Shown: piece by piece, positions 52,523 to 64,000 of the stretch
Position numbering within the stretch: position 1 is the first letter of the stretch
How the letters are laid out: the number at the start of each line of letters is the position of its first letter
Origin: Mytilisepta virgata
Lineage: Eukaryota; Mollusca; Bivalvia; Mytilida; Mytilidae
NCBI GenBank assembly: GCA_028015205.1
Contig: CM051514.1
Span: forward strand, 36,038,150-36,102,149
DNA: 64,000 bases
Reading direction: 5' to 3'
The notes under the pieces: generated by a model
Told to the model about the DNA's origin: nothing
Seen by the model: the letters and a program-made list of their open reading frames with translations, nothing else
Database searches by the model: none
Translations under genes and position numbers: made by a program

Positions 52523-54161
52523 AACTGTTTTATTAACTAATAAGAAATTTTACTGTTTTTTTATAATATATTCAACAACTTTCAAATATCAACAATTTTT
52601 TAAATACAATAATTATGAAATTTCAACATTTCAATTCATTTTAGTTTTTCACATTATAATTTATCGTTATTTGTCCATGGTTTTTTAATGTTTGGTAATG
52701 CCATCGTTCGCAAGTTTGTAGAAACAAGCAATTTGATTGGCGGATTAGAAATGAATACTCGGTTCTGGTTGGTCAATAGCAAATCCCGAATAGAGCCTGA
52801 CGAGGTGTACTTACTCTGAGGTACGACTCAGAAAAAGCTGTTTAGACTAATCAGCGTAAAGCAAAGTTCCTTATCATTTAAAAATAATAATACTATACCA
52901 ATGTTATGATCAAAATTAAATGTTCAATGTGCTGTGTTTATTTCGACAGTTTTTACAAGTAATAACAACCTGAGTTTCTGACTTTGGCTACAGCAAATTT
53001 GACCCTATACATGACCGTCAAAGGGATGTAGTTAGATCTCCCACGCGTGACATAGTAAACAACCAAACGAAAATAAGGAGCAAGTGCGGAGAACTATTTT
53101 AATTAGATTGGAGTTAGTCAATTCAATTTTTTTTTCAAATTTTCAAGTGTATTAGTATTTCTGTTGAAATTTCCCCAGTCTGAATAATTTTTGAGGTGTA
53201 CAAATATAACCGTTATAAAAATTTGTAAAATTTTCATGTTTTATTTGACAACTTAACAATGCTAATTAACCAAGAAAATATGTCTTATAATCCTTACATT
53301 TGGACTTTCAAAATGCCAAAAATCCATTATACAGACAGTAGACAGTAGTATATTTAAGATACATGTAGTTTGTTGCCTATTATTGCATCTCCCATACCCC
53401 CCCCCCCCCCCCACGAAGTGCAGTTTCTTTTACTATTGTTATTATTGTTATCATTATTATTATTATTCTGTCTTCAGTAGCCGCTTTGTGCAGGGGTGTT
53501 ATCGGAAAAGGCTCAATCGAATGAAACCAAGCTAAGCATACAAATAGGGCAACTATTCTGGATGGCTCCAATATTAGCGTAGAAATCTTCTGCACCATCG
53601 AAAATGGTACAGACGACCATTTTCAAAAATCAAATATGTTAAAAAATCAAATAAGTTGAAAAAATCGGAAAAAAAATTAAAAAAAATAAAAATTAAAAAA
53701 AAACCTATTTGCGTAAAAATTTATATTTGAGGTTAGAGTGGCAATGGGAGGACGGGGAAACATCTGTTATGCAATAAGTACTATCTATTAATTGGTATGA
53801 TAACTTGTATGGTCTATATAAATAATGACTCCAATCTAATATACAGTGTACATGTACCATCTATAGTTAACATTTATTTATTGTTCCATATATACATGTA
53901 TGCTTGGAATTGAACGAGAGAGGCTACATGTAAAAAAGTCAGAATGCCATTAATTATGTACACATTTCACAAATTTGTATAAACAGAAATGTTAAAGCCA
54001 AACAATGCATACACATAAGGCATGAAATTATATTGATTTTACGATGGATAACAGATTAGTCCTTTATACATATTTATCCTGCAATCAAGCCATTTCCGGT
54101 CTAATAAAGAGGTAGAATAAACTTTAGTCGTATTAGGTCCATGACCTATAAAAGTCTACTG
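52523..54161. other. Intergenic, no gene seen
   Basis: AT-rich, with poly(C) at 53397-53412, (TTA)n at about 53420-53468 and A-rich tract at 53640-53705. Confidence 0.5.
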
Positions 54162-54170
54162 GTATTTGTT

Positions 54171-54422
54171 TACATGAAGAACGCGAGGAGTGTAGTGAAT
54201 AAACCAGATGACGTCGTGGCGTTTCCCGCGTTTTCACGGCAGTTGGATTTCAACTTCAAACGTAATTTAAAGGCATTTTACGCATCTAAAGGGGATTGCA
54301 ACATAAAGACAATACAAAGTTATTGTCAGAAAGTATACAATTTATTTGGACTCGCTGCGAAAACATTGGGAAAAGGCTCGCTAAAGTTCGCCCAAATATT
54401 TTTTTATATTTTCCGACAATGA
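54171..54422 (+). CDS. Hypothetical small basic protein, low support
   Basis: From the ATG at 54171 the frame encodes 83 residues, basic, with mixed helical composition (FKRNLKAFYASKGDCNIKTI). A TATA box-like TATAAAAG lies at 54148-54155, 16 bp upstream, with a longer in-frame ATG at 54141. No domain recognised and no splice evidence. It may be chance. Confidence 0.25.
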   Translation, partial: YMKNARSVVNKPDDVVAFPAFSRQLDFNFKRNLKAFYASKGDCNIKTIQSYCQKVYNLFGLAAKTLGKGSLKFAQIFFYIFRQ

Positions 54423-55864
54423 CTATGTATTGTATATGTATTTTTCCACGAGGGATATCGTTGTCCTAGATCCTATTTATGTACATACAATGTATATCTA
54501 AATAAGACACATATAGTTAACACCCGTCCTATATGTAAAACATATAATGAGGCTGATTTGAAATACAGACAACAAAATAGAAAGGTAAACAATGACAAAA
54601 CAACCAATCAAAGCCGCCCAACAGACAGAACTCTACACAAACATAAACACAAGAGTCAGGATAGTCTGATTTGGTACAGGCATTGAACAGAGATGGATAT
54701 AAACCGGTTTTTATGGGTACCCAAACTTCCTAAACCTCCAAAATCACCCAAACTATCGTAACAGTCTTGTGTAAAAAACATAAAATATACCCCCAATTAT
54801 GTCCTGACACTCTACTGTATAAAACAGAAAAATACCTCCCACTTAACTATCCTGAAACTCTGGCCGTATAAAACATAAAATATACCCCAATCTGTCCTGA
54901 CACTCTAAATGTGTAAAACATAAAATATACCTTCCTCTTAACTACATGTATCCTGAAAATCTGGTACATAAAATAAAAATTCCGAGTACTTTCAAAATTC
55001 GGGGACTGTGATTCGATGGAGCAATTTCCGTTTTACACAATAATGCGTTTGTATATTGCCGCATTTAGATACATAAAAATATTATTGTTGAACAATTTGT
55101 TCCAAAGTAATATTGGTTAGCTGTACTCGTTGTTAATTAACTATATTTAAATAAACAAACTAAGGAAATAATATTACAGCGAATCACTTTCTTAAATGCT
55201 TGAAATAGAACATTTAACATAATCACATGTTTTGTACTAATATATACGTTTTTGTATGTCCAATAATAGCCGGAAGTCGGAGTCGGTTATTTGTCCTCGG
55301 GGCCAATATCGATATTGACCCTCGAAAATCCATATTTGCCCTCGAAAATCCGTATTGGCCCTCAAGATCCAAATTTTTGTTTCTTTGTTTTTTTCTCTCC
55401 ATTTTTTAAAAATCTAAAATTCTTTTTAATTTTTTTAAATATGTGATAAATAGATCATAAAGCCCTCAGTCCGATATGGGAGTCTCGAGATGATACCAGG
55501 GCCGACATGGAAAATGCCATGTAATAATCTATAATTATCACGGGACATATTACCTACCAGTCGTGATCATGACACCCTTAACTATCCGGAAACTGGTGTA
55601 TAAAACATGATAGAATATACCTGCTATCTATCCTGATGCTTTGCTATATGTAAATTTTCCAATATTGATTGGACACGAAGCGTTAATAAGACGTCATTTA
55701 AGATTTTATTTAGTTATTTACAGTTTGTTTAGTTATTTACTGCAATGGTTCAATAACTCATTAAAATTTATGAGTAGAGTCCCGGATTTGTCTCGGTTTT
55801 AACTATACTGTGACCTTGGTTATATCATTTGGACAACCTAGATAAAAGACAAGATAGATATTCG
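54423..55864. other. 5' flank of the methyltransferase gene with short tandem repeats
   Basis: At about 54770-54985 a ~55-65-bp unit (GTCCTGACACTCTA..TAAAACATAAAATATACC) repeats three to four times, with another relative near 55575. At 55316-55365 CCCTCGAAAATCC(A/G)TATT repeats twice. No gene. Confidence 0.6.
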
Positions 55865-58800
55865 ATGGCTGGTAAGTCTTTATCTATAAATGAAATATTT
55901 TAATGACTCAGCATCTGCATCGTGCATAACTCTGTCCTTAATTGGTTAGTTTTAATTTTGTTTATTTTAATACTTAAAGTTTGGAAAATTTTAATCAATT
56001 TTCAGTACGGTCTGATAAAATTTATATTTATTGTACTATGGCTGCAAATTTCAATAATGAGAAAGTATAAATAGGATATATTCCTGACAAAATGTCAACA
56101 TATGCACACGACAAACTGTTAGACAAGGGACGTCGCCTTATTACCTGGTACATCAGATTCTAGGTTCAGGTTGGCCTCAGAAGTAACATATGGAATCTAA
56201 TAAAGTCGCAGAGAACTGTACATTGTGACGCCATAATATATTGCAAGGAAAGCCCTTAGAAAATTTGATATATTTTATTAAATATCAACACACTACATGT
56301 AAGCACATGGACCCCGACTCTTTTCTTTCACGAACAGAATTCTATAACTTCAAGAAAATTAGACTACACTTGATATTTTAATCAGGGTATCAGGACTATT
56401 CCTAGTTTTTGGTACATGTGAGTTGTTCCCCATTTACAGAGTTATCTGCTCTATGAAGAACTTGTCTTCCATAGATATCACTGGACAAATTGTCATTTTT
56501 TGGTAAAATTTTATGTCTGGTCAAAGCCTTTCCCAATTCAGTTTTCTGGGGAAAAAATAAAAGTGATGTTTGCCCTTTTTTCTGTCAGGAAATATAACTT
56601 ATGGATAAGGGAGACAACCCCAATATCCACAAGTGTGGTATAAATGACCACGCGTTTCAAATGTCTCGGATGTTTAATACAACGTAGTGGCAATGGCTTC
56701 GCTATTTTTTGGCAAACTTTGGTAACATAAAAATACGTTTTGACAATTAGGCGTGTGTTGCACATGAAAAATAAAGAAGATTAAGATATGAGTTGAAATG
56801 AATCCTGAAAACTAGTAAAGCATGTGCACAGAGATAATTTACCACCAGCAACATTAATGTATTCTGTAATATTTTCATTTGTCTTACGTCAACACAAATC
56901 TTTACATTTTAGCTGATTACCAAAAATACGAGAAAGAACTGTTTAGAGGAAATTTATCCTCAGAAGATATAGCTGTTTATTACAACAACTGGTCGGGAAA
57001 GTATGACAAGGTAAGATAACTGATTATTACAACAACTGGTCAGAAAAGTATGACAAGGTAAGATAACGGATTATTACAACAACTGGTCAGAAAAGTATGA
57101 CAAGGTAAGATAACTGATTATTACAACAACTGGTTAGAAAAGTATGACAAGGTAAGATAACGGATTATTACAACAACCGGTCAGAAAAGTATGACAAGAT
57201 AAGATAACTAATTATTACAACAACTGGTCAGTAAAGTATGACAAGGTAAGATAACTGATTATTACAACAACTGGATGGAAAAGTATGACAAGGTAAGATA
57301 ACGGATTAATACAACAACCGATCAGAAAAGTATGACAAGGTAAGAGAACGGATTATTACAACAACTGGTCAGAAAAGTATGACAAGGTAAAAGAACGGAT
57401 TATTACAACAACTGGTCAGAAAAGTATGACAAGATAAGATAACGGATTATTACAACAACTGGTCAGAAAAATATGACAAGGTAAGATAATGTATTATTAC
57501 AACAACTGGTCAGAAAAGTATGACAAGGTAAGATAACATTATTACAACTTGTCATAAAAGTATGAGACAGTAAGATAACGGATTATTACAACAACTGGTC
57601 AGAAAAGTATGACAAGGTAAGATAACTGATTATTACAACTGGTCAGAAAAGTATGACAAGGTAAGACAACTGATTATTACAAAAACTGGTCAGAAAAGTA
57701 TGACAAGGTAAGATAACGGATTATTACAACTAGTCAGAAAAGTATGACAAGGTAAGATAACGGATTATTACAACAACTGGTCAGAAAAATATGAAAAGGT
57801 AAGATAATGTATTATTACAACAACTGGTCAGAAAAGTATGACAAGGTAAGATAACATTATTACAACAACTTGTCATAAAAGTATGAGACAGTAAGATAAC
57901 GGATTATTACAACAACTGGTCAGAAAAGTATGACAAGGTAAGATAACTGATTATTACAACAACTGGTTAGAAAAGTATGACAAGGTAATATAACGGATTA
58001 TTACAACAACCGGTCAGAAAAGTATGACAAGATAAGATAACTAATTATTACAACAACTGGTCAGAAAAGTATGACAAGGTAAGATAACTGATTATTACAA
58101 CAACTGGATGGAAAAGTATGACAAGGTAAGATAACGGATTATTACAACTGGTCAGAAAAGTATGACAAGGTAAGACAACTGATTATTACAAAAACTGGTC
58201 AGAAAAGTATGACAAGGTAAGATAACGGATTATTACAACAACTGGTCAGAAAAATATGAAAAGGTAAGATAATGTATTATTACAACAACTGGTCAGAAAA
58301 GTATGACAAGGTAAGATAACATTATTACAACAACTTGTCATAAAAGTATGAGACAGTAAGATAACGGATTATTACAACAACTGGTCAGAAAAGTATGACA
58401 AGGTAAGATAACTGATTATTACAACAACTGGCTAGAAAAGTATGACAAGGTAAGATAACGGATTATTACAACAACCGGTCAGAAAAGTATGACAAGATAA
58501 GATAACTAATTATTACAACAACTGGTCAGAAAAGTATGACAAGGTAAGATAACTGATTATTACCACAACTGGATGGAAAAGTATGACAAGGTAAGATAAC
58601 GGATTATTACAACTGGTCAGAAAAGTATGACAAGGTAAGACAACTGATTATTACAAAAACTGGTCAGAAAAGTATGACAAGGTAAGATAACGGATTATTA
58701 CAACAACTGGTCAGAAAAGTATGACAAGGTAAGATAACTGATTATTACAACAACTGGATGGAAAAGTATGACAAGGTAAGATAACGGATTATTACAACAA

Positions 58801-61800
58801 CTTGTCCGAAAAGTATGACAATGTGATATAACTGATTATTACAACAACTGGTCAGAAAAATATGACAAGGTAAGATAATGTATTATTACAACAACTGGTC
58901 AGAAAAGTATGACAAGGTAAGATAACATTATTACAACAACTTGTCATAAAAGTATGAGACAGTAAGATAACGGATTATTACAACAACTGGTCAGAAAAGT
59001 ATGAGAAGGTAATATAACGGATTATTACAACTTGTCAGAAAAGTATGACAAGGTAAGATAACTGATTTTTACAACAACCAGACAGAAAAGTGTGGCAAGG
59101 TAAGATAACTGATTATTACAACAACCGGTCAGAAAAGTATGACAAGGTAAGATAACGGATTATTAAAACAACTGGTCAGAAAAGTATGAGCAAGATATAG
59201 AAGTGGACTGGCCAAATGAGTCTATGTGTGGCAGGATATATCATATCTTTATTTTTTTTTCATATGTCAGATTTTGAAAGATGTTTTTCAAACTTGTATT
59301 TGTCTTTATGAATGTCAACAGGTTGTTACTATCTTTTACGATTTTAGAGATAAAAAATCAACGAGTTAAAAGTATGGCCTTGGATATTTAAAATATTTTA
59401 CCATACTATTTTTAAGCAATGGTGTTTTCAGTTGTAAATACATTCTATCATGAAGATAAACGGACTCAACAGAGCAAATAAGCAATTATTACAGCTTTGC
59501 TTATGTTGAAAGCCCAACGTATTACTGTATTTTTATATACGACTCCTGATCAATACATTTAGGTCAAGGAAACTTGACAGTCAACATCCTGCGGTTTTAC
59601 GTAATAGATCATGCTTAGTGAAGCCTTTATTCTTACTATATGTTATCACTTGTAATTTCATTCATTACTAATTTTACTCTATATTTAAGCAGCATGTGTA
59701 CTATATATACGACCCCAAAGTATTGATTTTCTATGTGCTTCTCCCGTATCTTCCATTTATAATGTAAACAAAAGTTCACGTTTTTGTCAATGTGACTAAG
59801 ATGTAATACGCATGTTTTGAAACTATTTTTCCTTTAATTTAAGAGGAAAACATTTAATTATTATTCTTAAAAACGTGAATTGTCAGTATGATCCGAATAT
59901 TTTGTAATTGTTTATTAAAAAGTACGGTTTGTTTGTTTGTTTAGGTAGGGTTTTACGCCATTTTCGGAACATTTGGCTATTTCGCGGCGGCCAGTTTTTA
60001 GTTTGTCTCAACGAAGTTGATGGGGGACTTAGGGAATACCCCTGGCGTCCGCGTCCGCATGCGCGTCCAAAGCCAGTATACTAGTTGACCTAGGGTCATA
60101 TAATTTTGTGTGTAGGTGCATGTTGAAGAGACTGACAATGTGACCTAAGATGAAGCTCACATGACCCATATTACACGGTTGACTGGCTTTTAAGTTTTAT
60201 GTCAAAAATCAGTTTTAACATACAAAGTGACCTACAATCATATTACTTGGTGTCAGGGTGCATCTTAAGGAGTAACACAGCCTTCCACCAATAGTAGGTC
60301 ACTCTGACCAACTTATTGCACTTTATTACCTTAGGTTAAGATTTCATCCGAGTTCAGTTCTCTTATACTAAGGGACCTACAATCATATTACTCGGTGTTA
60401 GGGTGTATCTCCGGCGTAATACATAATTAGGTCACTCTGACCTACTTTTCCTGCTTCATAGACTTAGGTTAAGTTTTATGTCCGAGTTCAGTTCTCTGAT
60501 ATTAAGGGACCTACAATAATATTACTTGGTGTCATAGTGCATCTCAGGAAGCAACGCAGCCTCCCACCAACATAAGGTCACTCTGACCTACTTATCCTGC
60601 TTTATTGACTTAGGTTAAGTTTTACGTCCGAGTTCAGTCCTCTTATTCCAAGGGACCTACAATCATTTTACTTGGTTTCAGGGTGCATCTCAGGAAACAA
60701 CACAACCTCCCATCAAAAATAGGTCACACAGACCTACTAATTGCGCGTCTTTGACTTAGGTTAAGCTTTACGTCCGAGTTCAGTTCTCTGATACTAACGG
60801 ACCTACAATCATATTACTTGGTGTCAGGGTGCATCTCTGGAAGCAACACAACCTCCAACCAATATTAGGTCACTCTTGCGCTACTTCTTGCGCTTCATTG
60901 ACTTAAGGTAAGTTTTACGTCCGAGTTCAGTTCTTCTATACCAAGCGACCTAAAATCATATAACCTGTTGTCAAGGTGCATCTCGGGGAGTAACACAGTC
61001 TCCCACCAAACATAGGTCACTCTGACCGACTTATCGCGCTTCATTGACTTAGGTTAAGTTTTACGTCCGAGTTCTCTTGATTCCTAGCGGCCTACAATCA
61101 TATAACTTGCTGTAAGGGTGCATGCCAGAGACCTACACAGCCACACAACAAAATTAGTGAGGGAACGAGGCGAACTTTGTAATCGTAGATTTCTGGTTAT
61201 TGGTGGAGGAAAACGGAGTACCCGGAGAGAACCACCGGTCTTCGGTAGCAAAATTGGCAATCCTGGTCAATTAAGACCGGAGTCGAACACACCTCGCCAC
61301 AGGTGAGATTCGAGCTCACTACCTCAGTGTTGACAGGATATTTATCATTAATAGTCATGACGAACTACAAAAAAAATGTACCTAGACCACTCGCGGCTGA
61401 GGCCCTAAAAAACAAGGCCAGGACCCATCCACCCCCCCCCCCCCCCCCCCGACATTATATTGAAAGATACTGAACTTGGACAACTATGGCTACCATTACT
61501 GTAAATGAATTAATCTGCAAGAAATATGTTAAAATGGCCTACTAGAAATCGAGAGTCCAGGATTCTTATGTCGGGACAAATATGGCCACTGTTACATAAA
61601 AGAAATTAGCAAACACCGTAGTGGCCTTGAATTAGGAATTAAATATAAACAGGCGTGCGAAACACGTTTCGCGGATCCTCTAGTACCATTAATGCGCATT
61701 TATTACAGTAAACAGGTTGAAAGTCTGTTATTGCTACGGTTACCAAAGAAAAAATACAATAGCACCGCCATTGGACATGGGCATTGTGCAAATCACTCCC

Positions 61801-63011
61801 AGTAACGTTAATACTTTATTCACTTTTAAATAAAATCTTGCATTTCAGGAAGTACACGAGGTATTAAAGGCCCCAGTTATGGCTGCCAAAACAGCTGCAT
61901 CATTGTATGATTTAGATGCAAGATCGTCTGTGAAGATTTTGGATGTCGGAGCCGGAACGGGCTTGCTTGCTGAAGAGGTATTACATATTCTGATATTATA
62001 TTTGAATACGCTGTTTATGATACAAATGTAAAACAGATCTGACAAGATATTAATACAGGCGGTTGTTAATTTTACTAAGGCTAACTCTAAATTTCCACTG
62101 CATATTAGTTTAAACACTCGTTAAGTTTCATAAAGGTAGATTTTATGAAGATATTAATTTTTATATGAGAAATACCAGAACAAGGAAATGAAAAATAAAA
62201 TCATGAAAAATGTTAACATATTATAAGAATACATAATACCAAAAAATGAATTTTGGGAAAAGGGAGTGAATACCAAAAAATGGAGGAATATGGGGAAAAG
62301 GGAGTGGATATGTGGATAATCTTACTACAAACTTGACTTTATCACCAAATATTTTGTTAAATGAACTCAAATTCTAAATTTCATGCATATATAACCTATT
62401 TCTAGATTAACATTTATTAGGTACCCAAGTCACCAAAGCGGAGAAATAATCAAAAACATTGGTAGCAATCGAGGCGAACGGTCGAAACAGGGCCAAAATT
62501 GAAATAAGGTCAGCTACTTTTCCTGCAGGGAGAGTTTAAACCTTTCTTTCTTTTTCAGCTTAGAAAAAATGGTTTCAAGGATATTGACGGCCTTGATCCT
62601 TCAAGAGGAATGCTTGAAAAGGCAAAGAAAAAGAATCTTTATAATAAATATCTGTGTGAATGCTTAACCAAAGACTCTTTGCAAGATTCGAATGGTAACT
62701 ATAAGTCACAATTTTTAATTTAAAAGACCACTTGAATAACAAGACATTAAGCGCCGAACACGAAAAGTGTTGAAGGAAATTCGTTTGGCTAAATTTGCAA
62801 TCAGAAACATATAAAGGAAAGTAACATTACTAAAATCTGGCAATCACAAAACATACAAAGGAAAGTAAAATTACTAAAATGTAAGTTATTTTTATAGTAA
62901 ATGACTATTATTTTAAAGGGACATACGATTGCATTGTGACGTCAGCAACTATGGTTCCTGGTCATATTCCTTCTGCTGCTCTTGAAGATTTTGTACGACT
63001 AGTGAAAAAAG
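55865..63011 (+). CDS. METTL27: METTL27-like SAM-dependent methyltransferase, exons 1-5 (3' end beyond window)
   Basis: Exons are 55865-55871 (ATG plus four bases), 56913-57010, 61849-61977, 62559-62694 and 62919-63011, all with GT..AG borders. Phases at the joins are 1, 0, 0, 1 and 1 (the last open). Exon 2 encodes YYNNWSGKYDK, typical of the N-terminal part of METTL27 (WBSCR27). Exon 3 has the AdoMet-binding motif I, KILDVGAGTGLLAEE. Exon 4 has GLDPSRGMLEKAKKK, the adenosine-binding acidic loop region. Exon 5 has YDCIVTSATMVPGHIPSAAL. The enzyme is a cytosolic class I methyltransferase whose substrate is not known to me. The last exon(s), normally encoding the ~70-residue C-terminal end, are not found before 64000. 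Intron 2 carries the 47-bp repeat array. Confidence 0.88.
57001..59195 (+). repeat. 47-bp tandem array made of the exon 2/intron 2 junction, ~47 copies
   Basis: The unit is the last ~27 bp of coding exon 2 plus the first ~20 bp of its intron: ATTACAACAACTGGTCAGAA then GTATGACAAGGTAAGATAAC. Nearly every copy keeps the consensus 5' splice site CAAG|GTAAGA; a few have CAAGATAAG, ACAGTAAG or ATGTGATA instead. The first copy (57001) is the real exon end. Blocks of several variant units recur, showing higher-order amplification. Confidence 0.95.
59655..59930 (+). repeat. Dispersed repeat copy 2, left part
   Basis: It matches copy 1 at 49918-50160 (ATACGACCCCAAAG.., GTTCACGTTTTTGTCAATG, ATTCTTAAAAACGT). 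The match breaks near 59930 and resumes at about 61580. Confidence 0.75.
59931..61580 (+). mobile_element. Insertion carrying a ~145-bp tandem array, splitting the dispersed repeat
   Basis: The insertion lies between the two halves of copy 2. It begins near a TTTGTTTGTTTGTTTAG run. It holds GC-richer sequence (GTCCGCGTCCGCATGCGCGT), the tandem array, and at 61140-61330 a block with GGAGTACCCGGAGAGAACCA and GATTCGAGCTCACTACCTCA that I recall as common in bivalve repeats. Exact ends and a target duplication were not found. It is probably a composite, non-autonomous element. Confidence 0.5.
60080..61125 (+). repeat. ~145-bp tandem array, eight units
   Basis: CCTACAATCATATTACTTGG and close variants start at about 60089 (decayed), 60231, 60376, 60510, 60656, 60802, 60949 and 61091, 134-147 bp apart. 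Each unit also has TAGGTCACTCTGACCTACT and TTAGGTTAAGTTTTACGTCC. Confidence 0.92.
61575..61745 (+). repeat. Dispersed repeat copy 2, right part
   Basis: GTTACATAAAAGAAATTAGC and ATTTATTACAGTAAACAGGT match copy 1 at 50199-50345 in the same order and strand. Confidence 0.7.
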
Positions 63012-64000
63012 GTTAGAAAAAGATTAACTGATAATTATTTAGATTGCAAGTAGTAATGCTTAAGTTGACAACAGGAACAATCTGAATCTTGCTGCAGGAT
63101 TGAGGTTTTGACTCATTGTTGATATGATCTCAGCGTCTGTCAAGACCAAGAACGAAACGAAAAGCTTAATCCTTCCACTTCCTATTGAGTGCATGTATAA
63201 CCTATTTTTTGTTTCCACACATAGAGTAAAATATTTCTTTTGCTTCAAAAAAATCAAAGAGAACAAGAACAAAAAACAACAATAAAATTTAAAAAAAAAC
63301 CAAACAAAATATAAAAAAAAATAAAACTAAGAAAAACAAATAAACAAACCAAAAGACGCATACGTGTACAAAAAAACACAAATCACAACAAAATATAACA
63401 AAAAAAAAAGACAGGCTTACTTAAGTTGACAAAGGAAAAGCCTTTATCTTGATCAAAATTTGAAATCTCCCAGTTTTCCAGTAAGCTCAACACATATCCA
63501 CTTATATCCTTTGTATTTGGGAACATCCGAATAATTTCGGTAGAAAATTGAGATATTAGAAAAGTTGCAGGGACATCATTTAGTAGAAGCATTTAACAAT
63601 TTTCATATCAATGACAAATTTCCTCATGCCGTACAAAATGGATCTCATTTGGCTGAAAGGAAATAATCTACAATTTTGTAAAATAGAATTAAATGCATGG
63701 ATAGTCTGACTAGTTTAGCAAAGCACAATCATCGGCAAGAGCTCCCTGGCTTCCGATGTTTTTACGATTTTCCAAAGCTAAAATCTTAAGAATTAGTTGT
63801 ATGTTATTGTGTGTCCCTCGTAAACCGTATATACAGTAGATTTTTTAAAACTTTATAATGTAACAAAATATAAATAGAAACGTGAACTGACTATAGATTA
63901 CCCTTTTACTCTAATTTGTCGTGACTCACTGTGGCCTGAAGGAATGGAAGGATTCTTCAAATTTTGAACGAGAGAAGATATTTCATTTCTGTGTACAATA
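63012..64000 (+). other. Start of intron 5 of the methyltransferase gene, A-rich, with a weak - strand open frame
   Basis: The donor AAAG|GTTAGA opens the intron. A-rich sequence lies at 63240-63410. On the - strand a 69-codon frame (63592-63383) looks protein-like (LISQFSTEIIRMFPNTKD) and ends at a possible donor TTAA|GTAAGC, so it could be an antisense exon. There is no other support. Confidence 0.4.

Noticed and set aside
57001..59195. CRISPR-like repeat array
   Set aside because: Units are contiguous without unique spacers, derive from an exon-intron junction, and the host is eukaryotic.
61118..61306. 62-codon frame with basic residues
   Set aside because: It lies in a dispersed repeat block with many relatives in bivalve DNA and shows no protein family trait.

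Overview
The window looks like AT-rich nuclear DNA from a marine invertebrate, most likely a bivalve mollusc. I infer this from spliceosomal introns with GT..AG borders, vertebrate-type TTAGGG repeats, many short foldback elements and ~145-bp tandem repeats of the kind seen in bivalve genomes, and a Maverick/Polinton (adintovirus-like) element. The species cannot be fixed from the sequence alone.

Region 1 (1-11,768) is a large, apparently intact part of a Maverick/Polinton or adintovirus-like element, all on the + strand. In order it holds the end of a BIR (IAP-like) gene, two small genes, an integrase with a C-terminal chromodomain, a penton-like minor capsid protein, a basic core protein, the double jelly-roll major capsid protein, an adenain-like protease, a packaging ATPase, two small genes, and a protein-primed family B DNA polymerase. 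The capsid and integrase genes are intronless and packed with 2-bp gaps or stop/start overlaps. The polymerase has its own promoter-like region (two CRE palindromes and a TATA box) and three spliceosomal introns, two of which cut through catalytic motifs B and C. The left end lies outside the window and no terminal inverted repeat was found.

Region 2 (11,846-16,495) holds two interleaved host-type genes. On the - strand is a PC4/Sub1-like gene with a proline-rich tail, possibly with a distant first exon. Inside the long intron this implies, on the + strand, lies a small single-pass membrane protein gene. Its three common exons are followed by FOUR consecutive terminal exons. Each has its own acceptor in the same phase, completes the same transmembrane helix, and supplies a different cytoplasmic tail. 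This is the best candidate in the window for an undescribed system.

Region 3 (16,500-28,200) has no convincing gene. It holds a 358-bp tandem duplication, an interstitial telomeric tract, a cluster of hairpin-ended repeats, and small foldback elements.

Region 4 (28,204-40,048) has two divergently oriented paralogues encoding ~750-residue multi-pass membrane proteins of unknown function. Between them lies a pogo/Tigger-like non-autonomous transposon.

Region 5 (40,948-43,768) is a ~2.8-kb near-perfect inverted repeat. Each arm carries a SAM-domain first exon pointing inward.

Region 6 (43,800-55,860) is repeat-rich intergenic DNA: a tRNA-derived SINE, two tandem arrays, a hairpin element, a dispersed repeat and one orphan exon candidate.

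Region 7 (55,865-64,000) holds the first five exons of a METTL27-like methyltransferase. Its exon 2/intron 2 junction, including the 5' splice site, has been tandemly amplified into ~47 copies of a 47-bp unit. Intron 2 also holds a dispersed repeat split by a younger insertion that carries a 145-bp tandem array.
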